From: Flavobacterium sp.
GTDB lineage: Bacteria > Bacteroidota > Bacteroidia > Flavobacteriales > Flavobacteriaceae
Direction: 5' to 3'
Assembly: GCA_030591585.1 (NCBI GenBank)
Contig: JAUVAS010000003.1
Span: 1-64,000 of the forward strand
DNA: 64,000 nucleotides
Positions 53,101 through 61,281 of this stretch are shown piece by piece. The notes under the pieces are model-generated. The model was not told the DNA's origin. It ran no database searches and saw only the letters and a list, made by a program, of their open reading frames with translations. Position 1 is the stretch's first letter. Every line of letters begins with the position of its first letter. The position numbers and the translations under genes were made by a program.

Positions 53101-54738
53101 GAAGGCGATGCATTGCTAAAAGTAAGTGACAAATACTACAGTCTAGGTAAATATCAAAATGTTATCAGCTTACTTGAGTCATTATCAATTGAAGATAAAA
53201 CTTATTATAAATCAAAACTCCAATTAGCTAAAAGAAAAGAAAATATTGAGGAAATAATTATTTATTCTGGACATTTAGCAATTCAATCAAAAAACCCTAA
53301 AAAATACATCTCTTGCATATTAGAGAACTATTCACTTAAATCAAATAAAGGATTAAATATTAATAACATTTATTATGATTTATATGGATATCTAGCTCAT
53401 ATTTACTCACAATCGCAACACTCAAAAATTATAGAGCTATCTAAAAAAGTAGAAAAATCCTTTGATGATAGCAAAAGGAATATCGCATTAGCAAATGCTT
53501 ATTATTTTTTATTATCACGCGGAACCAACAACTCAACATTTAACTTCTGTTTAGAAAGGTGGGTTAAGAGTTTATCTAAAGAAGGCGTAAGTATTAAAAA
53601 AATTAATAATCTATATAAAAGTTTAATTACATCATTGAATAATGATAAACTAGAATACATAGCTTTCACAAAGAAGGAGATTGATTTAATTAAAACAATT
53701 CCAACAGAAATTAAAAGGAAAACACCTAATCATTTTGAGAATTTGGACATCATCAATTTTAGGAAATTTAAAAATCTAGAAATTAGAAATTTAGGGTTAG
53801 TGAATTTAGTTGTTGGTGATAATAATATAGGTAAGACATCATTTCTTGAATCTTTACTATTTACAAATGACAAAAAGACTTTAATTAAAAGGCTTGCTTA
53901 TGCATATATAGATAGAGCAAATATTTCTCCAGAAAAGCACACAACTTCTGATGGAGTTAACTTATTTTATTCCTTAAATAAAACCTTTTTAAAAGAATAT
54001 ATTAATTGCAATTCTAAAGACGATATTATTAGTTATAAAATTTACGATAAAAGAGAAACTTGGAATTTTAATTTGAATTTTTTCAATGAGATTAACAATA
54101 ATGATAGCCTTTTACTGAATTTTGAAAAATTGGATTTTAATATTTTGAAAAATCTTTCATATGAAGATGGTATAAGTTTACCATATATGCCTTTTGGAAA
54201 AGGATTTGGCTTAGAATTGGCTTCTGTATATGATTCAAAAATCCGACCCGATAGAGATTTAGAAAAACACTTTTTAAACCATTTAAAAACATTTATCCCA
54301 AAAATAAAACAAATATTTATTAATTCCGAAGGTAATATTGATATTAGAGATGATGAATATTCTGAAGACAGACCATTAAGTCAATATGGGGATGGAGCAA
54401 ATAAATTATTTAGAATACTATTATTATTAACTATTCATAAAGGAAAAACCTTATTGATTGATGAAATTGATGCAGGTATTCATTATACTAGATTTAAAGA
54501 GTTTTGGAGAATTTTATTACGTATCTCAAAAGTTGATAATACCCAATTAGTAGTTACAACACATAATGAAGAATGTATAAAATACTTTAATGATGTTTTA
54601 AATGAACAGGAGTTTGGTGAAAATTATCAAAAAATCTCAAGAGTTGTTCAAATGAAAAAAGTAAATGAGCTTAAAATACGTTCATTCGAATATGAAAGTT
54701 TTAATCTTGCAATGGAGGATAGTTTTGAATTAAGATAA
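50173..54738 (+). CDS. SF1 (UvrD-like) helicase fused to an OLD-type ATPase
   Basis: 1521 residues. After about 300 unassigned residues comes an SF1 helicase: NGQAGSGKST (about 312-321), VIFCDEAQDFS (about 517-527), FAGDAHQTVNP (about 557), FNYRSSQTIV, DAKGLDFNEVALYGFG and LYVAITRAQAELVII (about 736-750). A helical, TPR-like linker spans about 830-1180. The C-terminus is an OLD/RecF-type ATPase: INFRKFKNLEI, VGDNNIGKTSFLESL (about 1213), SQYGDGANKLFR, LLIDEIDAGIH (about 1426) and VVTTHNEEC (about 1460). No TOPRIM follows inside this protein; it is encoded by the next gene. Gabija has ATPase plus TOPRIM and a separate helicase, so the parts are the same but the split differs. Confidence 0.85.
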   Translation: MIYFHLCQNFINKSNREVDSFVKKFIIENKNRKSVKGLGKVTPFNGGIYIINFKKPYYGNIVLQEKHLEFEKKEHTVYFIRSFFKENLQEFVEVRSGRWLNYNPLEEYELLAFKEVLKNKKDNTVSLEKPPNDLIDWQKNYELKVDYNIYETENWVKFALDNSIDSGMKLDEVKVFRLALLEIINENSTSIEILKKEQNYQTISSVFNEEIGVIYNKINVEGKTIFQLIDGANIKSQKENWNIIKSNNYNFNNQLNTINDISRMSVKAYPNWSLNNADLWAKVQKNGQYGNLSLLPEQTNFLKNFKFPKYINGQAGSGKSTMLYYLFSNIYYYKFINEIKGDIVFLTENEKLLEHTQGSVVDLLYNNPEFDMSSEPEAIADADNHFHPFKEFLLSFLPDGCSEFDSNKYLNFSKFKLLYEESNIPEHIISNFSAELVWFTLTTYVKGNSLDYNITSDNYEDKMPKKGKELISKEDLKKMEKVVINPFYNKLMEEGYWDKIKLIQYLNENVEIDKKFEVIFCDEAQDFSKVELRFIIQLSSYNDFDLSDVEQFPIVFAGDAHQTVNPTGFRSEVLTSMIYEELSDKENNYNLDSSKLEFTPQFNYRSSQTIVNLSNAIQFHRKEKLNADIKNPQISKRPLLNRFEHLNVFVSFDTFKENQVLQNKIGYKTIIVPVNNEEITEYKKKNKILEKYNNIISAVDAKGLDFNEVALYGFGEHRIFNKNIGTYEKRFFFNKLYVAITRAQAELVIIDSEKSKSEFWEPIVENYLKSKWCRDTSPKLSEFEDLIIFDSNEVILSSENVLENDAIRQKEHGILEKNIPLLSIAANHFLKLRNQKEYYLCLGTIEEIKENWGKASEFYSKKITGDLGYFNAMNVLWLGKLFEDFLNLNEKNLYNSNSNDIHVKIIISKLFRDGELSFSDLKILSEKSNVLRRVITIISWRKDVINEFISFLNSTSDDDEILILCDLLEEICSKNNEGDALLKVSDKYYSLGKYQNVISLLESLSIEDKTYYKSKLQLAKRKENIEEIIIYSGHLAIQSKNPKKYISCILENYSLKSNKGLNINNIYYDLYGYLAHIYSQSQHSKIIELSKKVEKSFDDSKRNIALANAYYFLLSRGTNNSTFNFCLERWVKSLSKEGVSIKKINNLYKSLITSLNNDKLEYIAFTKKEIDLIKTIPTEIKRKTPNHFENLDIINFRKFKNLEIRNLGLVNLVVGDNNIGKTSFLESLLFTNDKKTLIKRLAYAYIDRANISPEKHTTSDGVNLFYSLNKTFLKEYINCNSKDDIISYKIYDKRETWNFNLNFFNEINNNDSLLLNFEKLDFNILKNLSYEDGISLPYMPFGKGFGLELASVYDSKIRPDRDLEKHFLNHLKTFIPKIKQIFINSEGNIDIRDDEYSEDRPLSQYGDGANKLFRILLLLTIHKGKTLLIDEIDAGIHYTRFKEFWRILLRISKVDNTQLVVTTHNEECIKYFNDVLNEQEFGENYQKISRVVQMKKVNELKIRSFEYESFNLAMEDSFELR

Positions 54739-54749
54739 TAGGTTCTGAT

Positions 54750-55400
54750 ATGATTAAAATTTTTTGTGAGGGCATTACTGACCAAGTATTTATTGCTGAT
54801 TGTATAGAACATTTTTATAATATTACCTTTCAACGTGAGACTAAACATAATAACAAAGATAAATTAGATATATTAATTGCAAACCAAATTCAAATAGTAG
54901 AAATTGGAGGATGTTCTAAATTAAATTCTGAATTATATATTGCTGAATTAGTAGATAATCATGAAAAAGGTGGAAGGAATATCGTGATTTTTGATGCTGA
55001 TTATAATGAAAAACCTAATGGCAACAAAGGTTATAAATCTTGTAAGCAAAAGCTTGAGGATATTATCAGAAATAAGAAATTAAAATTTGATTATTATATA
55101 TGGCCAGACAACAAAAATGATGGTGAAATAGAAAACTTATTAAGAACATTAATTCCTCTTGACAAAGAGTGTATTTATAATTGTATTGATTCTCATCAAA
55201 CCTGTTTAAATGGATTACCTTTAAATAATCTTAAAATTTCTGAATTAAAAGAACGGGTTGGATATTATCTTTATACATGTAATTTAAAATCACGACCTAA
55301 AGAAAGAGATTATAAAAATATAGAATATTGGGATTTAGACGAATCTAAAAGTGATAGCTTAAAGCTTTTTAAAACTTTTATAGATACACTTGGATTATAG
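54750..55400 (+). CDS. TOPRIM-like nuclease subunit
   Basis: 216 residues. FCEGITDQVF (about 5-14, catalytic-type Glu) and IVIFDADYNE (about 76-85, DxD) are the TOPRIM signature, and NDGEIENLL supplies a further acidic group. The CEGxTD start resembles DUF3226/OLD-family TOPRIM proteins. It begins 11 bases after the helicase-ATPase gene. OLD-type ATPases normally carry TOPRIM at their own C-terminus (GajA, OLD), or as a separate partner (AriB in PARIS). It is therefore the probable nuclease of this system. Confidence 0.78.
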   Translation: MIKIFCEGITDQVFIADCIEHFYNITFQRETKHNNKDKLDILIANQIQIVEIGGCSKLNSELYIAELVDNHEKGGRNIVIFDADYNEKPNGNKGYKSCKQKLEDIIRNKKLKFDYYIWPDNKNDGEIENLLRTLIPLDKECIYNCIDSHQTCLNGLPLNNLKISELKERVGYYLYTCNLKSRPKERDYKNIEYWDLDESKSDSLKLFKTFIDTLGL

Positions 55401-55483
55401 TCAAAGCTACTCCAAGATTAATATATTATTCTAATAATGCTCAAAAGATATAGATAATTACTATCCTTTATAAAAACTACAAA

Positions 55484-55873
55484 CTATTTCTTTTTTACTC
55501 TCTCCAGTTCTGCTAATCTGTTTTTCATTTTCATTTCTAATAAGCCAACCAGTCTGTTTTTCTCTAAATAACTCTCTAAGATAGCTTCAATGATTTTTTG
55601 ATCATATTCCCCTAAAGATTCTATTCTATCGAGTTTCTCTTTTAATGATACATTATCACTATTTGGATCTGAAAATAGCTCTGAAGGACTTATACTTAGG
55701 CCTTTGGCTATCTTTTCTACAGAACCGAGTCCTGGCTCCACTTTCCCATTTTCTATTCGACTAAGGGTAGTCTGTCTAATCCCTGCATTTTCAGCTAAAT
55801 CAAGTTGTGACAATCCTTTTAATGCCCGGAAGTGTTTTATATTATTACAGAAGATTTCTTGCAGTTCTGCCAT
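55484..55873 (-). CDS. XRE-family HTH repressor near the integrase
   Basis: 129 residues: HTH FRALKGLSQLDLAENAGIRQ, TTLSRIENGKVEPGLGSV, then a helical tail (LEKNRLVGLLEMKMKNRL). It is divergent from the integrase operon and shares its promoter region. It likely represses integration genes. Confidence 0.88.
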   Translation of the reverse strand: MAELQEIFCNNIKHFRALKGLSQLDLAENAGIRQTTLSRIENGKVEPGLGSVEKIAKGLSISPSELFSDPNSDNVSLKEKLDRIESLGEYDQKIIEAILESYLEKNRLVGLLEMKMKNRLAELERVKKK

Positions 55874-55893
55874 ATCTATTTTCTTTGTTATGC

Positions 55894-55901
55894 CAAATAT
55901 A
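55894..55901 (-). promoter_or_regulatory. Candidate -7 element of the repressor gene
   Basis: Reads TATATTTG on the minus strand, about 20 bases before ATG 55873. Confidence 0.45.
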
Positions 55902-55941
55902 AGGTAATATATTTAACATTATGTGTTTTTGGTATATTTTG

Positions 55942-55972
55942 TTGTTTATATTACTTATTAAGCATATATTTG
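55942..55972 (+). promoter_or_regulatory. Promoter of the integrase operon
   Basis: TTG (55942-55944), 20 bases, TATATTTG (55965-55972), 8 bases before ATG 55981. A good match to the Bacteroidota consensus, suggesting a nearly leaderless transcript. Confidence 0.65.
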
Positions 55973-55980
55973 TAATCATT

Positions 55981-56121
55981 ATGCTCAACAACACATCTTT
56001 TAGCGCATCTAAAGATACTAAATATTCTGATTTACAACTTCGGAATATTAGAAAACGTCTATTGTTTTATGCGGTATTAGAATATGAACGCTACTTATCT
56101 TCTATATGCCCAACGCAATAA
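55981..56121 (+). CDS. Small protein preceding the integrase, 46 aa
   Basis: Start at ATG 55981, right after the promoter; a longer frame from 55921 would span the promoter. Basic helical peptide (YSDLQLRNIRKRLLFYAVLE). It overlaps the integrase start by 16 bases, so it is co-translated. It could be an excision or regulatory factor, by position only. Confidence 0.55.
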   Translation: MLNNTSFSASKDTKYSDLQLRNIRKRLLFYAVLEYERYLSSICPTQ

Positions 56122-57659
56122 TATATACTCGAGTCTCTACGGATGAACAAGCTAATAAAGGGTATAGTCTTCCTCATCAAAAAAGTGTTCTCGAAATGTA
56201 TTGCCAACATAAAGGTATTAACATACTTCGTCATTATAGAGAAGACTTTTCTGCTAAGAATTTTAATCGTCCTGCATTTAATGAATTGGCAGCTTATATA
56301 AAGGTAAATCGCAAGTCTGTTGATTGTCTTCTTTTTACTCGATGGGATAGATTCAGTAGAAATCAGGAAGAAGCTTATCGAATTATTCGGGAGTTTAGAA
56401 ACTTGGGTGTTGAAGTTAATGCTATTGAGCAGCCCCTTGATTTATCTCAACCAGATTCTAAAGTAATGCTCGCAGTCTATTTAGTTATACCAGAGGTAGA
56501 GAATGATAAAAATAGTATTCGTACTAAAGAAGGATTACGAAGAGCTATGAAAGAAGGTTGTTTTGTAGGCTTAGCTCCTCGTGGTTATGTTAATGCTAGA
56601 AATGGGGAAGGGAAGTCTACTTTAGCAATCAAAGAAGTTGTTGGAGCTGTTATTAGAAAAGCATTTATTGATTATTCTAAAGGTGTTCTTTCTTCAGAAG
56701 AAGTTCGAATGAAATATTTTCACAATGGTTTAAAGGTTTGTAAACAAACAATGCTTAATATTTTAAGGAATCCTGTTTACAATGGCAAGATACTTATCAA
56801 AGAATGGAAGAAAGAAGATGAGGTTATTGTAGAAGGGCTTCATCCTCCTATTATTGATGAAGAAACTTTTGATACTGTGCAAAGGCTTATATCTGGGAAA
56901 GTACAACCAAAAGTTCACAAATATTCTGAAATAGATGAGAGGCTTCCATTAAGAGGTTTTTTATTATGTAAAAAATGCGGAAGGTCGCTTACAGGAAGTG
57001 CATCAAGGGGTGGAAGTGGAATTCGACACTTCTATTATCATTGCCACCCTAAATGTAAAGAACGTTATAAAGCTGATGAGGTAAATTCTCTTTTTGAAAA
57101 AGTCCTAAGTGAATTTGTTATTAAAGGTGATGTAAAGAAAATGTACCGAGATATTCTTGACACTACTTTTCACGGAGAAAGAAAAAACAGGGAACTAAGA
57201 ATTAAGCAAATTCAAAACGAAATTAATAAATTATCTGCTCGTCTAGAATCCATAGAAGATAAGTTTTTTGATGACCTTATTGACCCTAGTACTTATAATT
57301 CTGTGAAGCGAAAAAATCAGAAAAAAATCAATGATTTAAAAGTAGAACTTACCAGTATTAAAAGCCTAAAAAAAGACGTTGAAGATTATCTGAAAATTGG
57401 AATATCCTTTCTTCACGGTATTGATAAATTATACAAAAGTTCAGACGCTCGCTATAAAAAAAAGATTGTCGGTTCGATATTCCCTGAAAAACTCGTCTTT
57501 TTGAAAAATAGATATCGAACCGCTTTTATCAATGAGTTCATCTCGCTAATCATTAGTAAACATAAGCCTTTCAAAAGATTGGAAATAAAAAATCCCCGCC
57601 AAAATGACGGGGAGTCTAAGAAAGCTCCTCTTCTTGGACTCGAACCAAGGACACCCTGA
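56106..57659 (+). CDS. Serine integrase ending inside tRNA-Asn
   Basis: 517 residues. Resolvase-type N-terminus IIYTRVSTDEQANKGYSLPH (Ser at 11), RWDRFSRN, recombinase domain and a zinc ribbon CKKCGRSLTG...CHPKC, then a coiled coil. The last about 25 residues (EIKNPRQNDGES...LLGLEPRTP) are translated from the tRNA terminator and antisense of the tRNA-Asn gene. The native element end therefore probably lies near 57585, and the reading frame was extended by the integration site. It is the integrase most likely to have inserted the large region. Confidence 0.9.
   Translation: MPNAIIYTRVSTDEQANKGYSLPHQKSVLEMYCQHKGINILRHYREDFSAKNFNRPAFNELAAYIKVNRKSVDCLLFTRWDRFSRNQEEAYRIIREFRNLGVEVNAIEQPLDLSQPDSKVMLAVYLVIPEVENDKNSIRTKEGLRRAMKEGCFVGLAPRGYVNARNGEGKSTLAIKEVVGAVIRKAFIDYSKGVLSSEEVRMKYFHNGLKVCKQTMLNILRNPVYNGKILIKEWKKEDEVIVEGLHPPIIDEETFDTVQRLISGKVQPKVHKYSEIDERLPLRGFLLCKKCGRSLTGSASRGGSGIRHFYYHCHPKCKERYKADEVNSLFEKVLSEFVIKGDVKKMYRDILDTTFHGERKNRELRIKQIQNEINKLSARLESIEDKFFDDLIDPSTYNSVKRKNQKKINDLKVELTSIKSLKKDVEDYLKIGISFLHGIDKLYKSSDARYKKKIVGSIFPEKLVFLKNRYRTAFINEFISLIISKHKPFKRLEIKNPRQNDGESKKAPLLGLEPRTP
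57586..57613 (-). terminator. Terminator of tRNA-Asn
   Basis: TCCCCG and CGGGGA form a stem; on the minus strand a T-run follows. It lies inside the 3' end of the integrase reading frame. Confidence 0.8.
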
Positions 57660-57698
57660 TTAACAGTCAGGTGCTCTAACCAGCTGAGCTAAAGAGGA
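57625..57698 (-). tRNA. trnN: tRNA-Asn (anticodon GTT)
   Basis: 74 bases on the minus strand. Acceptor stem TCCTCTT/AAGAGGA plus discriminator G; D-arm GCTC...GAGC; anticodon arm CCTGA CTGTTAA TCAGG with GTT; T-arm CTTGG TTCGAGT CCAAG. It is the insertion site of the integrative region on its left. Confidence 0.95.
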
Positions 57699-57821
57699 AT
57701 TTATCTTTGTGTATTTTAATTCTAAGAACGTAATGCTGCCTTTTTAACTTTCTATCGTTTCGTAGGCGGGTGCAAATATAAAATTAATTTTTATCTGCAA
57801 CAAACAATTTTTTATTTTTTC

Positions 57822-59147
57822 TTACTTAAATAACCATCGGTAAATATCGTTCCCGTTTGCAAACAACACCAATGAGATTAATAATATAAATCCTGCCATC
57901 TGTGCGTACTCCATCACCTTTTCGTTTGGCTTGCGCCCTGTTGCCATTTCGTATAATAAAAACACTACGTGACCTCCATCTAATGCAGGTATTGGCAAGA
58001 TATTCATAAAAGCTAATATAATCGAAATCAAAGCTGTTGTATGCCAAAAAGCTAACCAGCTCCACTCGCCAGGAAATAAATTAGCAATCGCCCCAAAGCC
58101 TCCAACTTGAGTGGCGCCTTCTTTGGTAAACACATATTTAAATTGACTTACATAATCTCTTAAAATATTGTAGCCATACATAGTTCCGCCACTTAGACTT
58201 TCCATAAAGCCATATTTCACTTCTTTATAAGCTCCTATATATTCTTTTCCGAAGTTGTTTATCCCAATAGTTCCTTCTTCCGAAGGAGTTACCAAAATAG
58301 TTTGCTGAGCTCCGTTTCTTTCAATTACAATAGTTATTTCTTTATTAGGGTTTGCTTTAATATTTTCTGAAAGCGTATTCCAATAAGGAGTGGGCATTCC
58401 ATTTATTGAAATAATTTTATCATTCACTAACAACCCCGCTTTACCTGCAGGCATCTCTGGAATAACGGTATCTAAAACGGTGGTTCTTATGGGCTGAAAT
58501 GGCTGAAGCTCTCCTGCCTTAAACATTGTCATCCCAACATCTTCAGGGACCAATAAAGTTTCTACCGACCCACCTGCATGCTGAACTGTAATTGAATTTA
58601 CATCTCTTAAAAACAAATAACGGTTTAGGTTGTTCATGTTTTCAAACGCTGCACCATTCAGTTTTAATACTTGATCTCCATCTTGAAAACCTAAATCTTT
58701 AAAGGTTTGAGATACAGAAAACCCATTAGGTAACTCATCATTGGTCACTATTTTCTGTCCAGAAAAATAAAAGATGCTAATATAAATTACAAACCCAACA
58801 ATAATATTTACGGTAACTCCTCCCAACATAATAATGAGTCGTTGCCAAGTAGGTTTTGATCTAAACTCCCAAGGCTGAGGTGGTAAAGCCATTTGTTCCT
58901 TGTCCATACTTTCATCAATCATCCCAGATATTTTTACATACCCTCCAAGTGGCAACCAACCAATTCCATAGGTGGTTTCACCAATTTTCTTTTTGAATAA
59001 AGAAAATTTTATATCAAAAAATAAGTAGAATTTCTCCACCCGAGTTTTAAATATTTTGGCAGGAATAAAATGCCCCAACTCGTGAAGAACTATCAATAAT
59101 GAAAGGCTTAATAAAAGCTGAATCGCTTTAACAGCAAATGGACTCAT
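57822..59147 (-). CDS. rseP: RseP-family M50 membrane zinc metalloprotease
   Basis: 441 residues. HELGH (22-26) in the first membrane helix and NILPIPALDGGH (about 383) near the C-terminus are the zinc ligands of site-2 proteases. PDZ domains lie between, e.g. PEMPAGKAGLLVNDKIISIN. It cleaves membrane-anchored anti-sigma factors and signal-peptide remnants within the bilayer. This is core genome. Confidence 0.95.
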   Translation of the reverse strand: MSPFAVKAIQLLLSLSLLIVLHELGHFIPAKIFKTRVEKFYLFFDIKFSLFKKKIGETTYGIGWLPLGGYVKISGMIDESMDKEQMALPPQPWEFRSKPTWQRLIIMLGGVTVNIIVGFVIYISIFYFSGQKIVTNDELPNGFSVSQTFKDLGFQDGDQVLKLNGAAFENMNNLNRYLFLRDVNSITVQHAGGSVETLLVPEDVGMTMFKAGELQPFQPIRTTVLDTVIPEMPAGKAGLLVNDKIISINGMPTPYWNTLSENIKANPNKEITIVIERNGAQQTILVTPSEEGTIGINNFGKEYIGAYKEVKYGFMESLSGGTMYGYNILRDYVSQFKYVFTKEGATQVGGFGAIANLFPGEWSWLAFWHTTALISIILAFMNILPIPALDGGHVVFLLYEMATGRKPNEKVMEYAQMAGFILLISLVLFANGNDIYRWLFK

Positions 59148-59212
59148 AGTCTATAAAATTAACGTGCAAAAATAGAAAATTAATGTTATAAACAGCGCTT
59201 ACAAAAAGTTAA

Positions 59213-61150
59213 TTACTGTTTTAGCAAAGTTTTATGAATCTTACCATAATTTGTTTCGAAATACACATAGTATAATCCTGAAGTCAATTCGCTAATATCA
59301 ATCGTATCTGAAAATGATTGTTTCTTAATTAATTCCCCTAAAACCGAATAGATATTTATACTTTCTATTTCGACTGAAACAGGCTTGTTAATATAAATTT
59401 CGTTTTCTGAAGGGTTTGGATATATAACAATGTCATTGGCAATAGAAAACTCATTGGTTCCAAGAATCACACTATTATTTTTAGAAATTAAATGACGTTC
59501 ATTATCAAAATCAATCAATCCTACCTCAAAATCAATCGTTTCAATAAATTCTTGTCCGTTAGTCGTATTGTCTAAAATTATATCTATCTCTTCTCCACCA
59601 GTACCAACTATTTTTAAAGGCAACGGTGCCTCAAAAAAGGTAACGGAACTATGACTTTGAGTCTGGTTAGCAACTATTCTTATTTCAGTAGTGTTTATTC
59701 TATTCCACTCGATAGTGTATGTTGGATATCCTTCTCCATAAATCCAATCGTTGAAAAATTCGGATAAATCCTCTCCACCTATTTCTTCCATTTTTGCTTG
59801 AAAATCTGGAGTTTTTGCATATCCAAAAGCAAAATTAGGATCTACCAAATAGGCCTGTACAGCTTCAAAAAATATTGCTTCTCCCATTTCTCTACTCAAC
59901 ATATGCAACACCATAGATGGTTTGTTATAGCTTAACCTACTACTAAATACTCGACCTACATTGGTGGTATCTTGTGCTGGAACATAAACCGAACCATCTG
60001 TATAAGAAGTAGCGCTATTTATTTTATCAATTCTCCAAGATTTAAAATTGGATTCTCCGTCTAAATGTTTAATTGTTAAACCAGATAAATAAGTAGCAAA
60101 ACCTTCGTTTAACCAGATGTCTTGCCAACTACCGCAAGTAATTTTATTGCCAAACCATTGATGAGCTAACTCATGAGCCACTAAACCTCTTGAAAAACCT
60201 CCCATAAAAGAGACCGTTGTGTGTTCCATTCCACCTCCCCAACCAAACTGAGCGTGACCGTATTTTTCGTCTGAATAAGGATACTCTTCAAATAAATCTG
60301 TAAATAGGTTAATGATATCTACCGTTACTGGTGTATTGGCTTGGGCATAACTTAAATCTTCTGGATAAACATAGTTTACTACATCAAAAGGATTTCCGTC
60401 GTTATCAACCACGTGTGAATAAATTTCATAATTAGTAACCGCTATAGCAATTAAATAAGCTGGTATTGGATATTGATGCTTAAAATGAGTGGTTTTATTG
60501 CTTCCGTTTACCACCTGACTTAGCTCTAAACCATTACTTACTGCAAAATATTCTTCGTTAGACGGGTTGAATTGTGGTGTTGTAATATATACATCTATCG
60601 CATCTATTTTATCGTTTAAATCTTGTTTACAAGGCCACCATCCTAAAGCACCATAAGGCTCTGAAAGTGTCCAAATCACCGGATCTCCATTATGTGTAGA
60701 TTGCTCAAAAGACCCAAACCCAGAGCTAATTGGGTTTCCTGAATAACTAATGGTTAAAGAGTCTAACACGCCTTCATTTTGTGTGACGGGAAATGTTATT
60801 ACAACTTCATCATCACTATTTTGCGTGAAGGCTAATGAGCTTCCTCTTTGCATTACTTCAGAAACTATCATATTATCAGAAAGTTCAAATGTAATTTCAT
60901 TTAAATCTTCTTTTGCTTCAAAATAAGAGGTTATATCACCTTCAATAAAAGCTACATTAGGATTTACAATTAAATCTAAGCGATGGTATTTTAAATCATA
61001 ATTGCCTGTATTTATGTTTCTGGTACCATTGAGTTTTTTTTCTGCTGCTCTCGTTTCATTTTCAACAGTTGTAGTAAAATCCTTTAAATAATCTTGTGCG
61101 TTTACAACAAAAGATAAAAGGAAAATAGGAATGAAGAGTGCCTTTTTCAT
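59213..61150 (-). CDS. M1-family aminopeptidase with type IX sorting domain
   Basis: 645 residues. Signal peptide 1-18 (ALFIPIFLLSFVVNA), GGMEHT (about 305) and HELAHQWFGN with downstream NEGFATYL (zinc and catalytic site), then a C-terminal sorting domain (IVIYPNPSENEIYI...GLYYVYFETNYGK). It degrades extracellular peptides after secretion by the type IX system. Divergent from the SCO1 gene with a dyad in between. Confidence 0.95.
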   Translation of the reverse strand: MKKALFIPIFLLSFVVNAQDYLKDFTTTVENETRAAEKKLNGTRNINTGNYDLKYHRLDLIVNPNVAFIEGDITSYFEAKEDLNEITFELSDNMIVSEVMQRGSSLAFTQNSDDEVVITFPVTQNEGVLDSLTISYSGNPISSGFGSFEQSTHNGDPVIWTLSEPYGALGWWPCKQDLNDKIDAIDVYITTPQFNPSNEEYFAVSNGLELSQVVNGSNKTTHFKHQYPIPAYLIAIAVTNYEIYSHVVDNDGNPFDVVNYVYPEDLSYAQANTPVTVDIINLFTDLFEEYPYSDEKYGHAQFGWGGGMEHTTVSFMGGFSRGLVAHELAHQWFGNKITCGSWQDIWLNEGFATYLSGLTIKHLDGESNFKSWRIDKINSATSYTDGSVYVPAQDTTNVGRVFSSRLSYNKPSMVLHMLSREMGEAIFFEAVQAYLVDPNFAFGYAKTPDFQAKMEEIGGEDLSEFFNDWIYGEGYPTYTIEWNRINTTEIRIVANQTQSHSSVTFFEAPLPLKIVGTGGEEIDIILDNTTNGQEFIETIDFEVGLIDFDNERHLISKNNSVILGTNEFSIANDIVIYPNPSENEIYINKPVSVEIESINIYSVLGELIKKQSFSDTIDISELTSGLYYVYFETNYGKIHKTLLKQ

Positions 61151-61227
61151 AACAAAGAGAATTAAATTAAAAACTTATTTTTTATTTTTCAGTAACTGTA
61201 AAAATAGAAAACGTAATCGTATTAAAA

Positions 61228-61243
61228 TGTGACATTTGTCACT
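61228..61243. promoter_or_regulatory. CRP/FNR-type site TGTGA-N6-TCACT
   Basis: TGTGACATTTGTCACT contains a perfect GTGACA-tt-TGTCAC dyad between the divergent M1 and SCO1-like genes. TACCTTTG, matching the -7 consensus, follows at 61245-61252. Regulation by a CRP/FNR-family factor is likely. Confidence 0.65.
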
Positions 61244-61281
61244 TACCTTTGTAGCTATTAATCTTCAGTTTTAGTAAAAAT

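Noticed and set aside
57625-57659. Integrase C-terminus LLGLEPRTP as a real domain
   Set aside because: It is the antisense translation of tRNA-Asn, seen widely as an artefact of tRNA-adjacent frames.
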